NCBI GenBank assembly: GCA_964608405.1
Contig: CAZSNC010000003.1
Coordinates: forward strand, 1-46,852
DNA length: 46,852 nucleotides
Reading direction: 5' to 3'
Source: GWB1-38-13 sp964608405
GTDB taxonomy: Bacteria > Patescibacteriota > Microgenomatia > UBA8517
Positions 8,850 through 16,426 of the stretch are shown here, piece by piece (the first letter of the stretch is position 1; every line of letters begins with the position of its first letter). The translations under genes and the position numbers were made by a program. A model generated the notes under the pieces. That model was not told the DNA's origin and did no database searches. It worked only from the letters and a program-made list of their open reading frames with translations.

Positions 8850-9317
8850 ATGAAAAAACAGATTATTGAATATAAAGGAGTTGAAGGTTTATTACAGGTT
8901 ACTAAAAACTCATTTTCAGCGAAAGAGGAACTTTTAATATTTGAAACAAGTTATGCTTCATTAAATAATATGTTTACAAAGGAGCAGGCTGAAAATATTC
9001 GAAAGGAATTTGTAAACAGAAATATTGGAGTTAGGGAGCTTACAAATCAAATGTATCATGAGCCTTATACAGGTATTCAGAATTTTCATGAAAAGGTTAT
9101 GAATATCCGTTACATTAATCCAAATAAATTAAGAATATCTATTGAAACACTTATTTATAATGATGTTGTTGCGATTTATGAACCTAAGGAGGGTGGTTTT
9201 TGCTTAGAAATATATAGTGAAGAATTGGCAAATCAGCAAAAACAATTATTTGAAACTATCTGGAAACAAGCCGACAGACCAATCATTGGGATAGGGGGAA
9301 GAACTTCAATTTTTTAA
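8850..9317 (+). CDS. TrmB-type effector-domain protein lacking a DNA-binding domain
   Basis: 155 residues, soluble. The start YKGVEGLLQVTKNSF and the end SIETLIYNDVVAIYEP...EIYSEELANQQKQLFETIWKQA match the layout of the C-terminal effector half of TrmB-like sugar-responsive regulators (YeGxegi at the front; a final pair of strands and an fe.iWk.a helix). The ~75-residue winged helix that should precede it is absent, and the short upstream gap cannot hide it because the EamA stop is 3 nt away. It may be a stand-alone ligand sensor for the transporter encoded upstream, or a decayed regulator. The family call rests on pattern memory only. Confidence 0.45.
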   Translation: MKKQIIEYKGVEGLLQVTKNSFSAKEELLIFETSYASLNNMFTKEQAENIRKEFVNRNIGVRELTNQMYHEPYTGIQNFHEKVMNIRYINPNKLRISIETLIYNDVVAIYEPKEGGFCLEIYSEELANQQKQLFETIWKQADRPIIGIGGRTSIF

Positions 9318-9370
9318 CAGATAAAAACAGGATAACAATATTCATGTTTTGTATCATCATATAACTATAG

Positions 9371-9376
9371 TAGAAT
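9371..9376 (+). promoter_or_regulatory. -10 element of the femAB-like gene
   Basis: TAGAAT followed by 7 nt and a GTG start codon. An overlapping TATAGT (9366-9371) could serve instead with a short leader. Confidence 0.45.
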
Positions 9377-9383
9377 TTTCTAA

Positions 9384-10235
9384 GTGAACATTTTGAAGTC
9401 TGTAACAGAAAAGTTTCAGGATTTAAGACAAACAAAAGAATACTCAAACTACATTGACGATCTTGGGTGGTGTGTAGATGAATTTCAAGGAGTATTTATC
9501 TATATAAAGAAATTCCTTTTTTGGAAATTTGTAAAAGTTCAGCGTCCTGGGAATTTTAACGTTGATATTTTAAATAGCTACCTGCACAAAAAATATAGAT
9601 TTTCCACCGTTTATATTGAGCCGGATAACGAAAGCCAAGAGCAAAAGTTAATAAACTCCGGTTTCAAAAAATATAATTCTCCTTTTCTTTCAAGTAAAAC
9701 CGTAATAATTGATTTAACAAAAACAGAAAAAGATCTTCTATCTGAAATGCATCCAAAAACCCGCTATAACATCAAAAAATTTGGTAAAAACCAATTTAAG
9801 GTCATACACACTTCTGATATACAAAAATTCACCGACTTTTGGCAGTTTTGTGCAAGACAACGGGGAATGTTTTTAGACCAAAGAAAAGAAATTGAACTAC
9901 TCTATAATGCTTTCTCTAAAAACTCGGACATCTCAATAGCGGTTGACAACAAAAACAACTGGCTTTCCGGACTGTTTCGAGTGAGCACGGATAACATTTC
10001 ATATTACATGTATGCCGCCTCATCAAAAGAGGGAAAAAAACAGTTTGCACCGACGATTCTTGCTTGGGAAGCAATAAAGTCGGCAAAAGATGAAGGAAAA
10101 AAAGTCTTCGATTTTGAAGGTATTTTTGACGAAAGATTCCCTCTTAATTCCTGGAAGGGGTTTACAAGATTTAAAAAAAGTTTTGGAGGTAGGGAAGATG
10201 AATACCCCGGGATATTAAAAAAAGTAGTATTTTAG
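9384..10235 (+). CDS. FemAB-family peptidoglycan bridge aminoacyltransferase
   Basis: 283 residues with a GTG start. The pattern LSEMHPKTRYNIKKFGKN in the first half (residues ~118-135) and FDFEGIFDERFP..WKGFTRFKKSFGG near the C-terminus are the two hallmarks of the FemABX GNAT-like fold. It lacks the coiled-coil arm of staphylococcal FemA. Family role: transfer of an amino acid from aminoacyl-tRNA to the lysine of lipid II, building the cross-bridge to which sortases attach surface proteins. That fits the sortase and LPXTG-type genes at 36-46.7 kb. Which amino acid is used cannot be read from sequence. It has its own promoter and no Shine-Dalgarno. Confidence 0.8.
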   Translation: MNILKSVTEKFQDLRQTKEYSNYIDDLGWCVDEFQGVFIYIKKFLFWKFVKVQRPGNFNVDILNSYLHKKYRFSTVYIEPDNESQEQKLINSGFKKYNSPFLSSKTVIIDLTKTEKDLLSEMHPKTRYNIKKFGKNQFKVIHTSDIQKFTDFWQFCARQRGMFLDQRKEIELLYNAFSKNSDISIAVDNKNNWLSGLFRVSTDNISYYMYAASSKEGKKQFAPTILAWEAIKSAKDEGKKVFDFEGIFDERFPLNSWKGFTRFKKSFGGREDEYPGILKKVVF

Positions 10236-10252
10236 ATGTAAAATACCTAAGT

Positions 10253-10594
10253 ATGGTATTTGAAAGTATGGAGAAAGGTGAACAGGCAAAAGGTGGTAAA
10301 CCAAAGAGTCCTAAGTTTATGACCCTCCAGAAGGCTGTTGATATGGGTGAATATGATCCCGAATATCTGTCTATCTTTTCTGAATGGCACACATTAAGTA
10401 GACATGTTCAATTTCAATTTATCAAACAGGGATTAGATAACAGAAGAAGACAGCTTTGGCTTCAATGGGCAGAAATAAATAATACACCAGATTTTCGCTT
10501 GAAAGAGCACCTTTCAACTGCGTTAAATAATATTGAAAAACAAATAAAAAAGCTGGATGGGGATTGGGAGAGGTTGTATACGAAATATTCGTAA
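10253..10594 (+). CDS. Small conserved-looking hypothetical protein
   Basis: 113 residues, soluble and highly charged. Central part: LQKAVDMGEYDPEYLSIF then EWHTLSRHVQFQFIKQGL and NRRRQLWLQWAEINN, predicted mostly helical and rich in Trp, Gln and Arg. The conserved feel of this core suggests a real lineage-specific protein, possibly nucleic-acid or ribosome associated, but I do not recognise a family. It starts 17 nt after femAB. A TAAAAT lies 8 nt before the ATG at 10253; a second Met at 10268 is an alternative start. Confidence 0.65.
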   Translation: MVFESMEKGEQAKGGKPKSPKFMTLQKAVDMGEYDPEYLSIFSEWHTLSRHVQFQFIKQGLDNRRRQLWLQWAEINNTPDFRLKEHLSTALNNIEKQIKKLDGDWERLYTKYS

Positions 10595-10601
10595 AATGGA
10601 T

Positions 10602-11834
10602 TTACTTTTTGATAAATAAAATTGCATTTGGAATGTTGCGTCCGGGACCGGTTTTATATCCTCCATACCAAAGTGCGGTTGAACCTCCGTCATCAAGGTT
10701 TATCGCATTTTCCATACCCAATGATTTCAAGGCTTTTGCGGATTCGGCAACGGTGGCTGAAAAAACCACCCCGATATATACATTTCCACCTTTGTTAGCG
10801 ACAAAGCTTCTTCCCCCTCGTGATGTTTTTTTCTCATCACCGTCTCCGGAAAATTTAATTTCACCGTTAAGAAGAAGTAGAGGATAGTTGGAAAGAACTC
10901 CATTTGGGGAAGTATCTCTACCCCACTCGGATGCTTGGGAAACGAAGCGTACATATCCGTCACCGAATATTACGGCAGGGTTTGAACTGTAGACATTATT
11001 ATCCGAGTTGAAATATGTTTTTTTATAATTCATCAAAAGGAGGTCAAAAGAGTTTGTTTTTCCGCTGCAAGATGGGTAAGTTGACGGACAGAAGTATGTT
11101 CCATTAACTGCGGCATATGCATTGTTGCGTTTTACGAAGTCGGAAAGGGGCAAAACAGGGCAATTGTTTGCACAGTCGGAGTCCGATGCGCTGTCAACTA
11201 TTACTTTTGTGGAAGAAAGATCGGCGGAGACTATATCGACCATAAAACTGCCGGAATCCGTTTGCACTTTTTGTCTTTGGTAGCCGGATGCAGGGGGGGA
11301 ATTGCTTGCTGAAATGTTTTCCGGAATTTTGAAAGTCGAGGCGATTTCAGCCTCTTTCTTTTTAATATCCAATGATAATGTATCAAGTTTACTTGACGCG
11401 TCCACATAGTTCCTTTGCGAAAGTAGTGTAAATATATTTGCAAGGGTTTCGTCAAAGGCAGTTGTGTCTTTTGTCTTGTTTTTTAGATCTAATAAGGTCT
11501 CATAAACAGAAATTGCTTTTCTGTATGTGTTTTGGATGTTTTTTATTTCTTCTTCGAGCGACTTGTTTTTGACATACTGATCTTCGTTTTTTATATCGTC
11601 ATAGTTTTTCTGGGTATCGGACAGTTTGCTTTCAAGACTGCTTTTTTCCTCACTAACGGATTGGAATAAGGAGTCTATCGTAATGTTTTTTTGGTTTATT
11701 TGGTATGTGTAAAGGGCAAGGGCAATAAAAGCTATGGAATAGGATATAAAAATAAACCTTACATTAAAGAAATTTATTTTTGGAAGGCTCAATGTCTTAG
11801 GCGTCCGAATTTTAGGGGTTTTTATTTTCAACAT
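10602..11834 (-). CDS. Membrane-anchored phosphodiester glycosidase (NAGPA/DUF2233-like)
   Basis: 410 residues. A short basic cytoplasmic tail is followed by one helix (FIFISYSIAFIALALYTY, ~27-44), a coiled-coil stalk (~50-120), a linker, and an extracellular domain from ~190 to the end. The last domain contains GYVRFVSQASEWG, GRSFVANKGGNVYIGVV and the hallmark ENAINLDDGGSTALWYGG near the C-terminus, as in phosphodiester alpha-GlcNAcase (uncovering enzyme) relatives. In bacteria such domains act on exopolysaccharide or wall glycans. The coiled-coil stalk would hold the enzyme away from the membrane. Its 3' end faces the 10253 gene with 7 nt between the stops. It is divergent from gdhA with 22 bp between starts. 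Confidence 0.8.
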   Translation of the reverse strand: MLKIKTPKIRTPKTLSLPKINFFNVRFIFISYSIAFIALALYTYQINQKNITIDSLFQSVSEEKSSLESKLSDTQKNYDDIKNEDQYVKNKSLEEEIKNIQNTYRKAISVYETLLDLKNKTKDTTAFDETLANIFTLLSQRNYVDASSKLDTLSLDIKKKEAEIASTFKIPENISASNSPPASGYQRQKVQTDSGSFMVDIVSADLSSTKVIVDSASDSDCANNCPVLPLSDFVKRNNAYAAVNGTYFCPSTYPSCSGKTNSFDLLLMNYKKTYFNSDNNVYSSNPAVIFGDGYVRFVSQASEWGRDTSPNGVLSNYPLLLLNGEIKFSGDGDEKKTSRGGRSFVANKGGNVYIGVVFSATVAESAKALKSLGMENAINLDDGGSTALWYGGYKTGPGRNIPNAILFIKK

Positions 11835-11856
11835 ACTGATATATTATTTTTGCACT
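11835..11856. promoter_or_regulatory. 22-bp divergent promoter with overlapping -10 boxes
   Basis: The whole space between the two start codons. On the minus strand TAATAT (11841-11846) ends 6 nt before the glycosidase ATG. On the plus strand TATTAT (11842-11847) or TATTTT (11845-11850) precedes the gdhA ATG by 9 or 6 nt. Both -35 regions must lie inside the opposite coding sequence, and both messages would be leaderless or nearly so. Confidence 0.5.
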
Positions 11857-13137
11857 ATGGTAGATGTCTTTGCAAACGCTAAAAACCAAATCGATAACAC
11901 TGCACAAATACTACGCCCCGATTATGAAGACACTGTGAGGTTTGATAAAGCTATAAGTCTTTTGAAAAAACCGCAAAGATTAATCACAAAAACATTAAAG
12001 GTCAAATTGGATAATGGAAAAACAAAAACGTTTAAAGCTTTCAGAAGTCAGCATAATAATGCCAGGGGTCCTTTCAAAGGCGGAATAAGATTTCATCCTA
12101 ATGTTTCTGAAAACGAAGTTAAAGCTCTTTCGACATGGATGAGTATCAAGTGCGCCGTTGTAGGAATACCCTACGGTGGAGGGAAGGGTGGAATTACTGT
12201 TGATCCGAAAGTAATGTCCCAATCCGAACTTCAAAAATTGAGTGTTGCCTATGCTGAAAGTTTCTATCCCTTTATCGGTCCATGGAAGGATGTCCCTGCT
12301 CCGGATGTAAACACAGGTGGGACCGAAATGGCATGGATGCTTGAGGCATATGAAAAAAAGGTCGGTTATCAGGCTCCGGCAACCTTTACAGGTAAACCAA
12401 TCGATTTGGGCGGATCGCAGGGTAGGACTGAAGCAACGGGACTCGGTGGATATTACATTCTTGATAATTACTTTAAAGATCGAAAACTTAAAAAATCTAC
12501 TGCAACAATTGCAGTCCAAGGATTTGGGAATGTCGGTTATTGGTTTGCAAAATTTGCATCTGAGGGAGGTTATAAAGTCGTTGCGATTTCCGATTCAAGC
12601 GGAGGAATTTACAGCTCCAAAGGATTAGATATAGATTTTCTTTCGAAATTGAAAGAGCAATATTTGTCTTTTGAAAATATTACGAAAGACGCCAAACTTA
12701 AGTCAAAGTTTAAATTTATAACCAATGACGAACTTCTTTCTTTAAAAGTTGACGTGCTTGTCCCGGCTGCTTTGGAAAATGCCATTAGGGAGGATAATGC
12801 CGCAAGTGTTAATACAAAAACAATTTTGGAGATGGCAAACGGTCCGACAACACCGGAAGCGGAAGGAATTCTTCTGAAAAAGAAAATCAGTATCTTGCCG
12901 GATGTGCTTTGTAACGCCGGTGGTGTGACGGTTTCCTATTTTGAATGGGTGCAAAACCTATCTGGATATTACTGGAACAAAAATGAGGTATACGAGAAAT
13001 TAAGAAAGATTATGGATAGGGCTTATTCGGAAATTAGCGATATGAAGAAAAAGAAAAATATTTCATATCGCCAGTCGGCATACGCGCTTGCTGTCAAGAA
13101 AATTGTTGATGCAATGATGCTTCGGGGTAGGGTTTAA
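11857..13137 (+). CDS. gdhA: Glutamate dehydrogenase
   Basis: 426 residues, the size of hexameric bacterial and archaeal Glu/Leu/Phe/Val dehydrogenases. The substrate domain has KGGIRFHPNVSENEVKALS and the catalytic-lysine loop VGIPYGGGKGGI (~103-114), followed by GPWKDVPAPDVNT. The nucleotide domain begins ATGLGGYY and has the dinucleotide motif VQGFGNVG (~218-225). The C-terminal GVTVSYFEWVQNLSGYYW is typical of GDH. Reaction: oxidative deamination of glutamate to 2-oxoglutarate and ammonia, or the reverse. Cofactor preference cannot be fixed by eye. It is convergent with tdh; the TTAA at 13134-13137 supplies the stop codon of both genes. Confidence 0.95.
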   Translation: MVDVFANAKNQIDNTAQILRPDYEDTVRFDKAISLLKKPQRLITKTLKVKLDNGKTKTFKAFRSQHNNARGPFKGGIRFHPNVSENEVKALSTWMSIKCAVVGIPYGGGKGGITVDPKVMSQSELQKLSVAYAESFYPFIGPWKDVPAPDVNTGGTEMAWMLEAYEKKVGYQAPATFTGKPIDLGGSQGRTEATGLGGYYILDNYFKDRKLKKSTATIAVQGFGNVGYWFAKFASEGGYKVVAISDSSGGIYSSKGLDIDFLSKLKEQYLSFENITKDAKLKSKFKFITNDELLSLKVDVLVPAALENAIREDNAASVNTKTILEMANGPTTPEAEGILLKKKISILPDVLCNAGGVTVSYFEWVQNLSGYYWNKNEVYEKLRKIMDRAYSEISDMKKKKNISYRQSAYALAVKKIVDAMMLRGRV

Positions 13138-14150
13138 GAGTATTTTTTAATAATCGAAGGAATCAGATATTCTTCAAATGCCTTTTTAAAGTTGTATTTT
13201 GCTTTCCATCCCCAGTCCCTTGCCGCTTTCGACCCGTTAACATCTTCACTCCAGGAGTCCACAATATTTTGTCTTGGTGGATTTACTTTGTAGAAGATAT
13301 TGGCTTTTGGAAAATGATACTTAACAATATTTTCGATTTCTTTTGCGGATGCGGAAAAACCTTCGATGTTGTAAATACGGGCCGTCAGTTTGTTTTTAGG
13401 AGTATTAGTGAGCTTAAGAAGTGCCTCAATTGCATCGGGCATTGCCATAAAATGAATGGTTGAATCGGGCCTGACAAAACACTGGTAGTCTTTGTTGGAC
13501 GCAGCAAAGTGGAGCATCTCGGGGGCATAGTCACTTGTTCCCCCTGACGGAGTTGTTTCTGCTGAAATCAACCCCGGGAAACGTACACAACGAAAGTCTA
13601 AATAACGTGAGCTTTCATCAAGCGTTAGTGATTGGTAGTGCGAAGAGAAGTATACTCCTAAATTCTCACAGTATAGTTTGTTGATTCCATACATTGTGAT
13701 TGGGTTAAGAAATTCCCCCTCTTTAACTTTTTTGAATTTTCTTTTGCTTTCCAGGTTGGGCATTCCATAAACGGCGATTGTTGAAGGAAATATATACTTA
13801 AGATGTCTTTTTTCCTTTATAGCCTGCAGGTTTGCGGCGCTTAGTAAGTTGAATGTTCCACCAATATTAACATTGTGTGCCAGCTCGGGATTTTTCTCTC
13901 CGCCTGTAGATAGTACTGCCGCGAGGTGAAAGACGGTGTCGATTTTATACTCTGAAAATATTTTCTCAATTAACTCTTTATCTGTGACGCTTCCTTTAAT
14001 AAAAATATCAACTTTATTTTGTAACTTTTCATCCAGATCGTTTAAGTCGAGAGCTATTATTTTTGTCTTCACGCCGGTAGTTGAGAGGTTTGTGATTAGT
14101 CCGTGTCCTACTTCTCCGTTTGCACCGGTTATTAGTGTGTAATAGTCCAT
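13134..14150 (-). CDS. tdh: SDR-type L-threonine 3-dehydrogenase
   Basis: 338 residues of the extended short-chain dehydrogenase family. N-terminal NAD motif TGANGEVG (~8-15), DTVFHLAAVLS, catalytic Ser in FPSTIAVYG and the YxxxK pair in MYGINK. The string GGTSDYAPEMLHFAA and the PDSTIHFMAMPDAIEALL region distinguish threonine dehydrogenases of this family from sugar epimerases. It converts L-threonine to 2-amino-3-ketobutyrate with NAD. The gene starts one nucleotide after the kbl stop, so the pathway partners form one operon, kbl first. The unstable intermediate would pass directly to Kbl. Confidence 0.88.
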   Translation of the reverse strand: MDYYTLITGANGEVGHGLITNLSTTGVKTKIIALDLNDLDEKLQNKVDIFIKGSVTDKELIEKIFSEYKIDTVFHLAAVLSTGGEKNPELAHNVNIGGTFNLLSAANLQAIKEKRHLKYIFPSTIAVYGMPNLESKRKFKKVKEGEFLNPITMYGINKLYCENLGVYFSSHYQSLTLDESSRYLDFRCVRFPGLISAETTPSGGTSDYAPEMLHFAASNKDYQCFVRPDSTIHFMAMPDAIEALLKLTNTPKNKLTARIYNIEGFSASAKEIENIVKYHFPKANIFYKVNPPRQNIVDSWSEDVNGSKAARDWGWKAKYNFKKAFEEYLIPSIIKKYS

Positions 14151-14151
14151 T

Positions 14152-15336
14152 TTATTTTATTATTTCCAAACTCTTGCCGACTTTCTCGAAAGCGGATAGT
14201 GCCTGATCAAGTTGTTTTTTTGTATGGACTGCACAATTCATAACCCTGATCCTTGCTTTTCCGAGTGCAACGGTCGGATAGGTAATTGCAACTGCAAATA
14301 CTCCCTCATCAAATAATTTTTTACTGAAATCTTTTGCGAGTTTTGCGTCACCAAGCATTACGGGAATAATAGGAGTCTGGCTTTTTCCAGTGTCGAAACC
14401 AAGCTGTTTTAATCCGCGTCTTAAATAATCGGCATTGCCCCACAAGTTTTTAACAAGGGCATCCGAACTTTTGAGGATTTCTACGGCCTTAATACAGGCG
14501 GCGACGTCGGGAATCGTCATTGCTGAAGAAAAAAGAAAAGGCCGCGATCTTTGTCTGAGCCAGGCTATAATTTCTTTCTTTCCGGCCGCTATTCCTCCGA
14601 CAACACCGAAAGCCTTACTCATTGTTCCGATTTCGATATCAACTTTTCCATGGAGGTTGAAGTGATCTACAATTCCCCGTCCACCTTTCCCGAGAACTCC
14701 CTCTCCATGTGCGTCATCAACCATTAGTATTGCGGAATATTTATCTGCAATTTTTACAAGTTGTGGAAGAGGTGCAATATCACCATCCATCGAAAAGACT
14801 CCGTCGGTAATAATTATTTTTTTGCCGTCTTTTCCTTTAAGACTTGTTATTTTTTCCTCGAGGTCGTTTATATCAAGATGATTGTAACGAATAACCTCCG
14901 CCTTGCTCAGTCGGCAGCCGTCAATGATTGATGCGTGATTTAATTCATCGGAGAAGATTGTATCCCCCTCACCGGCAATTGCCGGAATGACGGCAAGGTT
15001 TGCACAAAAACCTGACTGATAAGTGATTACGTCCTCGACTTTTTTAAACTCCATAAGCTTTTTTTCAAGGAGTAAGTGAAGAGATGTAGATCCCGCAATG
15101 GTTCTAACGGCTGCCGGTCCGACACCGTATTTATCGATGGCTTCCTTAGCCGCCTTTTTTAACTTGTCGTTGTTAGCAAAACCGAGATAGTTATTGGAAC
15201 AAAGATTTATCACTTCTTTACCGTTAATTTTGGTAATTGGCCCGATAGGGCTTTGGATTTCGCGGATGTTAATAAGAAGTCCGTTCTTTTCAAGGTCTTT
15301 GACTTGTTCTTCAAACCAAGACAGCTTGCCCGTCAT
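14152..15336 (-). CDS. kbl: 2-amino-3-ketobutyrate CoA ligase (glycine C-acetyltransferase)
   Basis: 394 residues, matching Kbl length (~398). It belongs to the PLP-dependent alpha-oxoamine synthase family: NLCSNNYLGFANN near the N-terminus, TYQSGFCANLAVIP, the VDDAHGEGVLG cofactor-binding segment, and the PLP-lysine motif GTMSKAFGVVGG. BioF and serine palmitoyltransferase share the fold, but adjacency to tdh identifies Kbl. Reaction: 2-amino-3-ketobutyrate plus CoA gives glycine plus acetyl-CoA. A TATAAT (15345-15350, minus strand) lies 8 nt before the ATG, so this is probably the first gene of a kbl-tdh mRNA with almost no leader. Confidence 0.92.
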   Translation of the reverse strand: MTGKLSWFEEQVKDLEKNGLLINIREIQSPIGPITKINGKEVINLCSNNYLGFANNDKLKKAAKEAIDKYGVGPAAVRTIAGSTSLHLLLEKKLMEFKKVEDVITYQSGFCANLAVIPAIAGEGDTIFSDELNHASIIDGCRLSKAEVIRYNHLDINDLEEKITSLKGKDGKKIIITDGVFSMDGDIAPLPQLVKIADKYSAILMVDDAHGEGVLGKGGRGIVDHFNLHGKVDIEIGTMSKAFGVVGGIAAGKKEIIAWLRQRSRPFLFSSAMTIPDVAACIKAVEILKSSDALVKNLWGNADYLRRGLKQLGFDTGKSQTPIIPVMLGDAKLAKDFSKKLFDEGVFAVAITYPTVALGKARIRVMNCAVHTKKQLDQALSAFEKVGKSLEIIK

Positions 15337-15344
15337 AGTGATTT

Positions 15345-15350
15345 ATTATA
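15345..15350 (-). promoter_or_regulatory. -10 element of the kbl-tdh operon
   Basis: TATAAT on the minus strand, 8 nt before the kbl ATG, located just beyond the stop of the upstream 15353 gene (partly at its 3' edge). Confidence 0.5.
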
Positions 15351-15352
15351 CA

Positions 15353-15937
15353 TCAGTTGATATAGATTTCCTTAAAAGTTTTGATATTTTTTCTTTTCAG
15401 CTTATTTGTACTTTCAAGCCAATTGATTTTTACTGGTTTGGATAAAGAATAGAAGGCAGCATTTTTTGCACGTGTGTCAACTATATGGTTTGAGTTTTTA
15501 ATAAGGGCATCAATTACTTTTTTGTCGGTATTTTTAAAAAGTGACATACAAAACGAATAAAATTCAACATTGTCGATTTCTCCGTCCGGAGTTACCAGAA
15601 TCTCACTTAACCCCCAATATTTTAAGATATTTACGTCGTTTCTGAAGTTTTCGAAAATATTTTGTTTGAAGGTTTTTCGGTTTTTCCAATGGCTTTTATC
15701 TAAAGGAAAATAACGAGACAGTTTGCATTTGATGTAAAACCCGTCATATACGGGTGGGTTGTTAGGATTTTCCTTTGATAAGTCGTCCACAACAAATAAG
15801 ACATAGGTTCTGAGAATCTCTATGTCAGTAAATATTCTTGTGAGACAAATGTGGCGTTTCTTGTTTGTGTTGTCTTTTAAAACAATACAACCAACATACG
15901 CATTATCGGGGAAATTAAATTCCCTTGTCTGAAACAT
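15353..15937 (-). CDS. Hypothetical protein (194 residues)
   Basis: No family recognised. It appears soluble, with no signal peptide or membrane helix, and is rich in Asn, Lys and aromatic residues. The first half looks like alternating strands (YVGCIVLKD, RHICLTRIFTD, TYVLFVVDDL), the second half helical (FKQNIFENFRND, KKVIDALIKN). The frame opens earlier with a TTG at 15967, but the ATG at 15937 is preferred. It lies between the cupin and kbl on the same strand; the stop is 16 nt upstream of the kbl ATG, so transcription could read through. Confidence 0.6.
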   Translation of the reverse strand: MFQTREFNFPDNAYVGCIVLKDNTNKKRHICLTRIFTDIEILRTYVLFVVDDLSKENPNNPPVYDGFYIKCKLSRYFPLDKSHWKNRKTFKQNIFENFRNDVNILKYWGLSEILVTPDGEIDNVEFYSFCMSLFKNTDKKVIDALIKNSNHIVDTRAKNAAFYSLSKPVKINWLESTNKLKRKNIKTFKEIYIN

Positions 15938-15989
15938 AGTTATACAAAACAACTTTCGGTTGAACAAAACCGATTACTTTGGTTACAAC

Positions 15990-16376
15990 CTATTGATGTT
16001 CTTCTTCCTCCGCTTTCATTGCGTCAGCTTTTGTTTCGTGAACCGTTCCGTCGGGATGGTTTGGGGGAGAGTATAAAGTGTAAAGTTTTAACTCTTCATT
16101 TTCGGAAGTGTTGATAATATTATGTTGGCTTCCTGCCGGCACAATGACAACATCTCCGTCCTTAACTTCGTATTCGGTGTCGTTTATGATCACTTTACCT
16201 TCTCCTTCTTCAAATCTGAAAAACTGGTCGACCGTTTCGTGGACTTCCATTCCAATTTCCTCATTCGGTTTAAGGTTCATGAGTACCAACTGTGTATATT
16301 TACCGGTATACAAAACCTGCCTGAAAAAGGAATTCTTTTTGGTTAAATCTTCAATATCTGCATGATAGCCGTTCAT
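15990..16376 (-). CDS. Single-domain cupin protein
   Basis: 128 residues. A central beta-barrel is evident: LVLMNLKPNEEIGMEVHETVDQFFRFEEGEG, then KVIINDTEYEVKDGDVVIVPAGSQHNIINT (given by position, residues ~30-60 and 61-90). These are the two conserved cupin motifs. The second keeps the G(D)xxxhPxGxxH histidine, and the first offers His and Glu as metal ligands. Small cupins of this class are mannose-6-phosphate-isomerase-like, often of unknown substrate. The C-terminal ~25 residues are acidic and His-rich (KAEEEEHQ). Unusually for this window the gene has a strong Shine-Dalgarno sequence. Confidence 0.85.
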   Translation of the reverse strand: MNGYHADIEDLTKKNSFFRQVLYTGKYTQLVLMNLKPNEEIGMEVHETVDQFFRFEEGEGKVIINDTEYEVKDGDVVIVPAGSQHNIINTSENEELKLYTLYSPPNHPDGTVHETKADAMKAEEEEHQ

Positions 16377-16426
16377 ATTTATTCACCTCCGTTTCTTGTA
16401 TAATAATACTACAGTAGTTACTTAAT
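16377..16426. promoter_or_regulatory. Divergent promoter region with the window's only strong Shine-Dalgarno
   Basis: Minus strand: TATTAT (16403-16408), then GGAGGTGA (16383-16390) 6 nt before the cupin ATG. Plus strand: TATAAT (16399-16404) with a leader of about 16 nt to the ATG at 16427. The two -10 boxes overlap in an AT-symmetric stretch. Confidence 0.55.

Noticed and set aside
15938..15967. TTG start for the 15353 hypothetical
   Set aside because: The ATG at 15937 is in the same frame and more likely; nothing supports the rare start.
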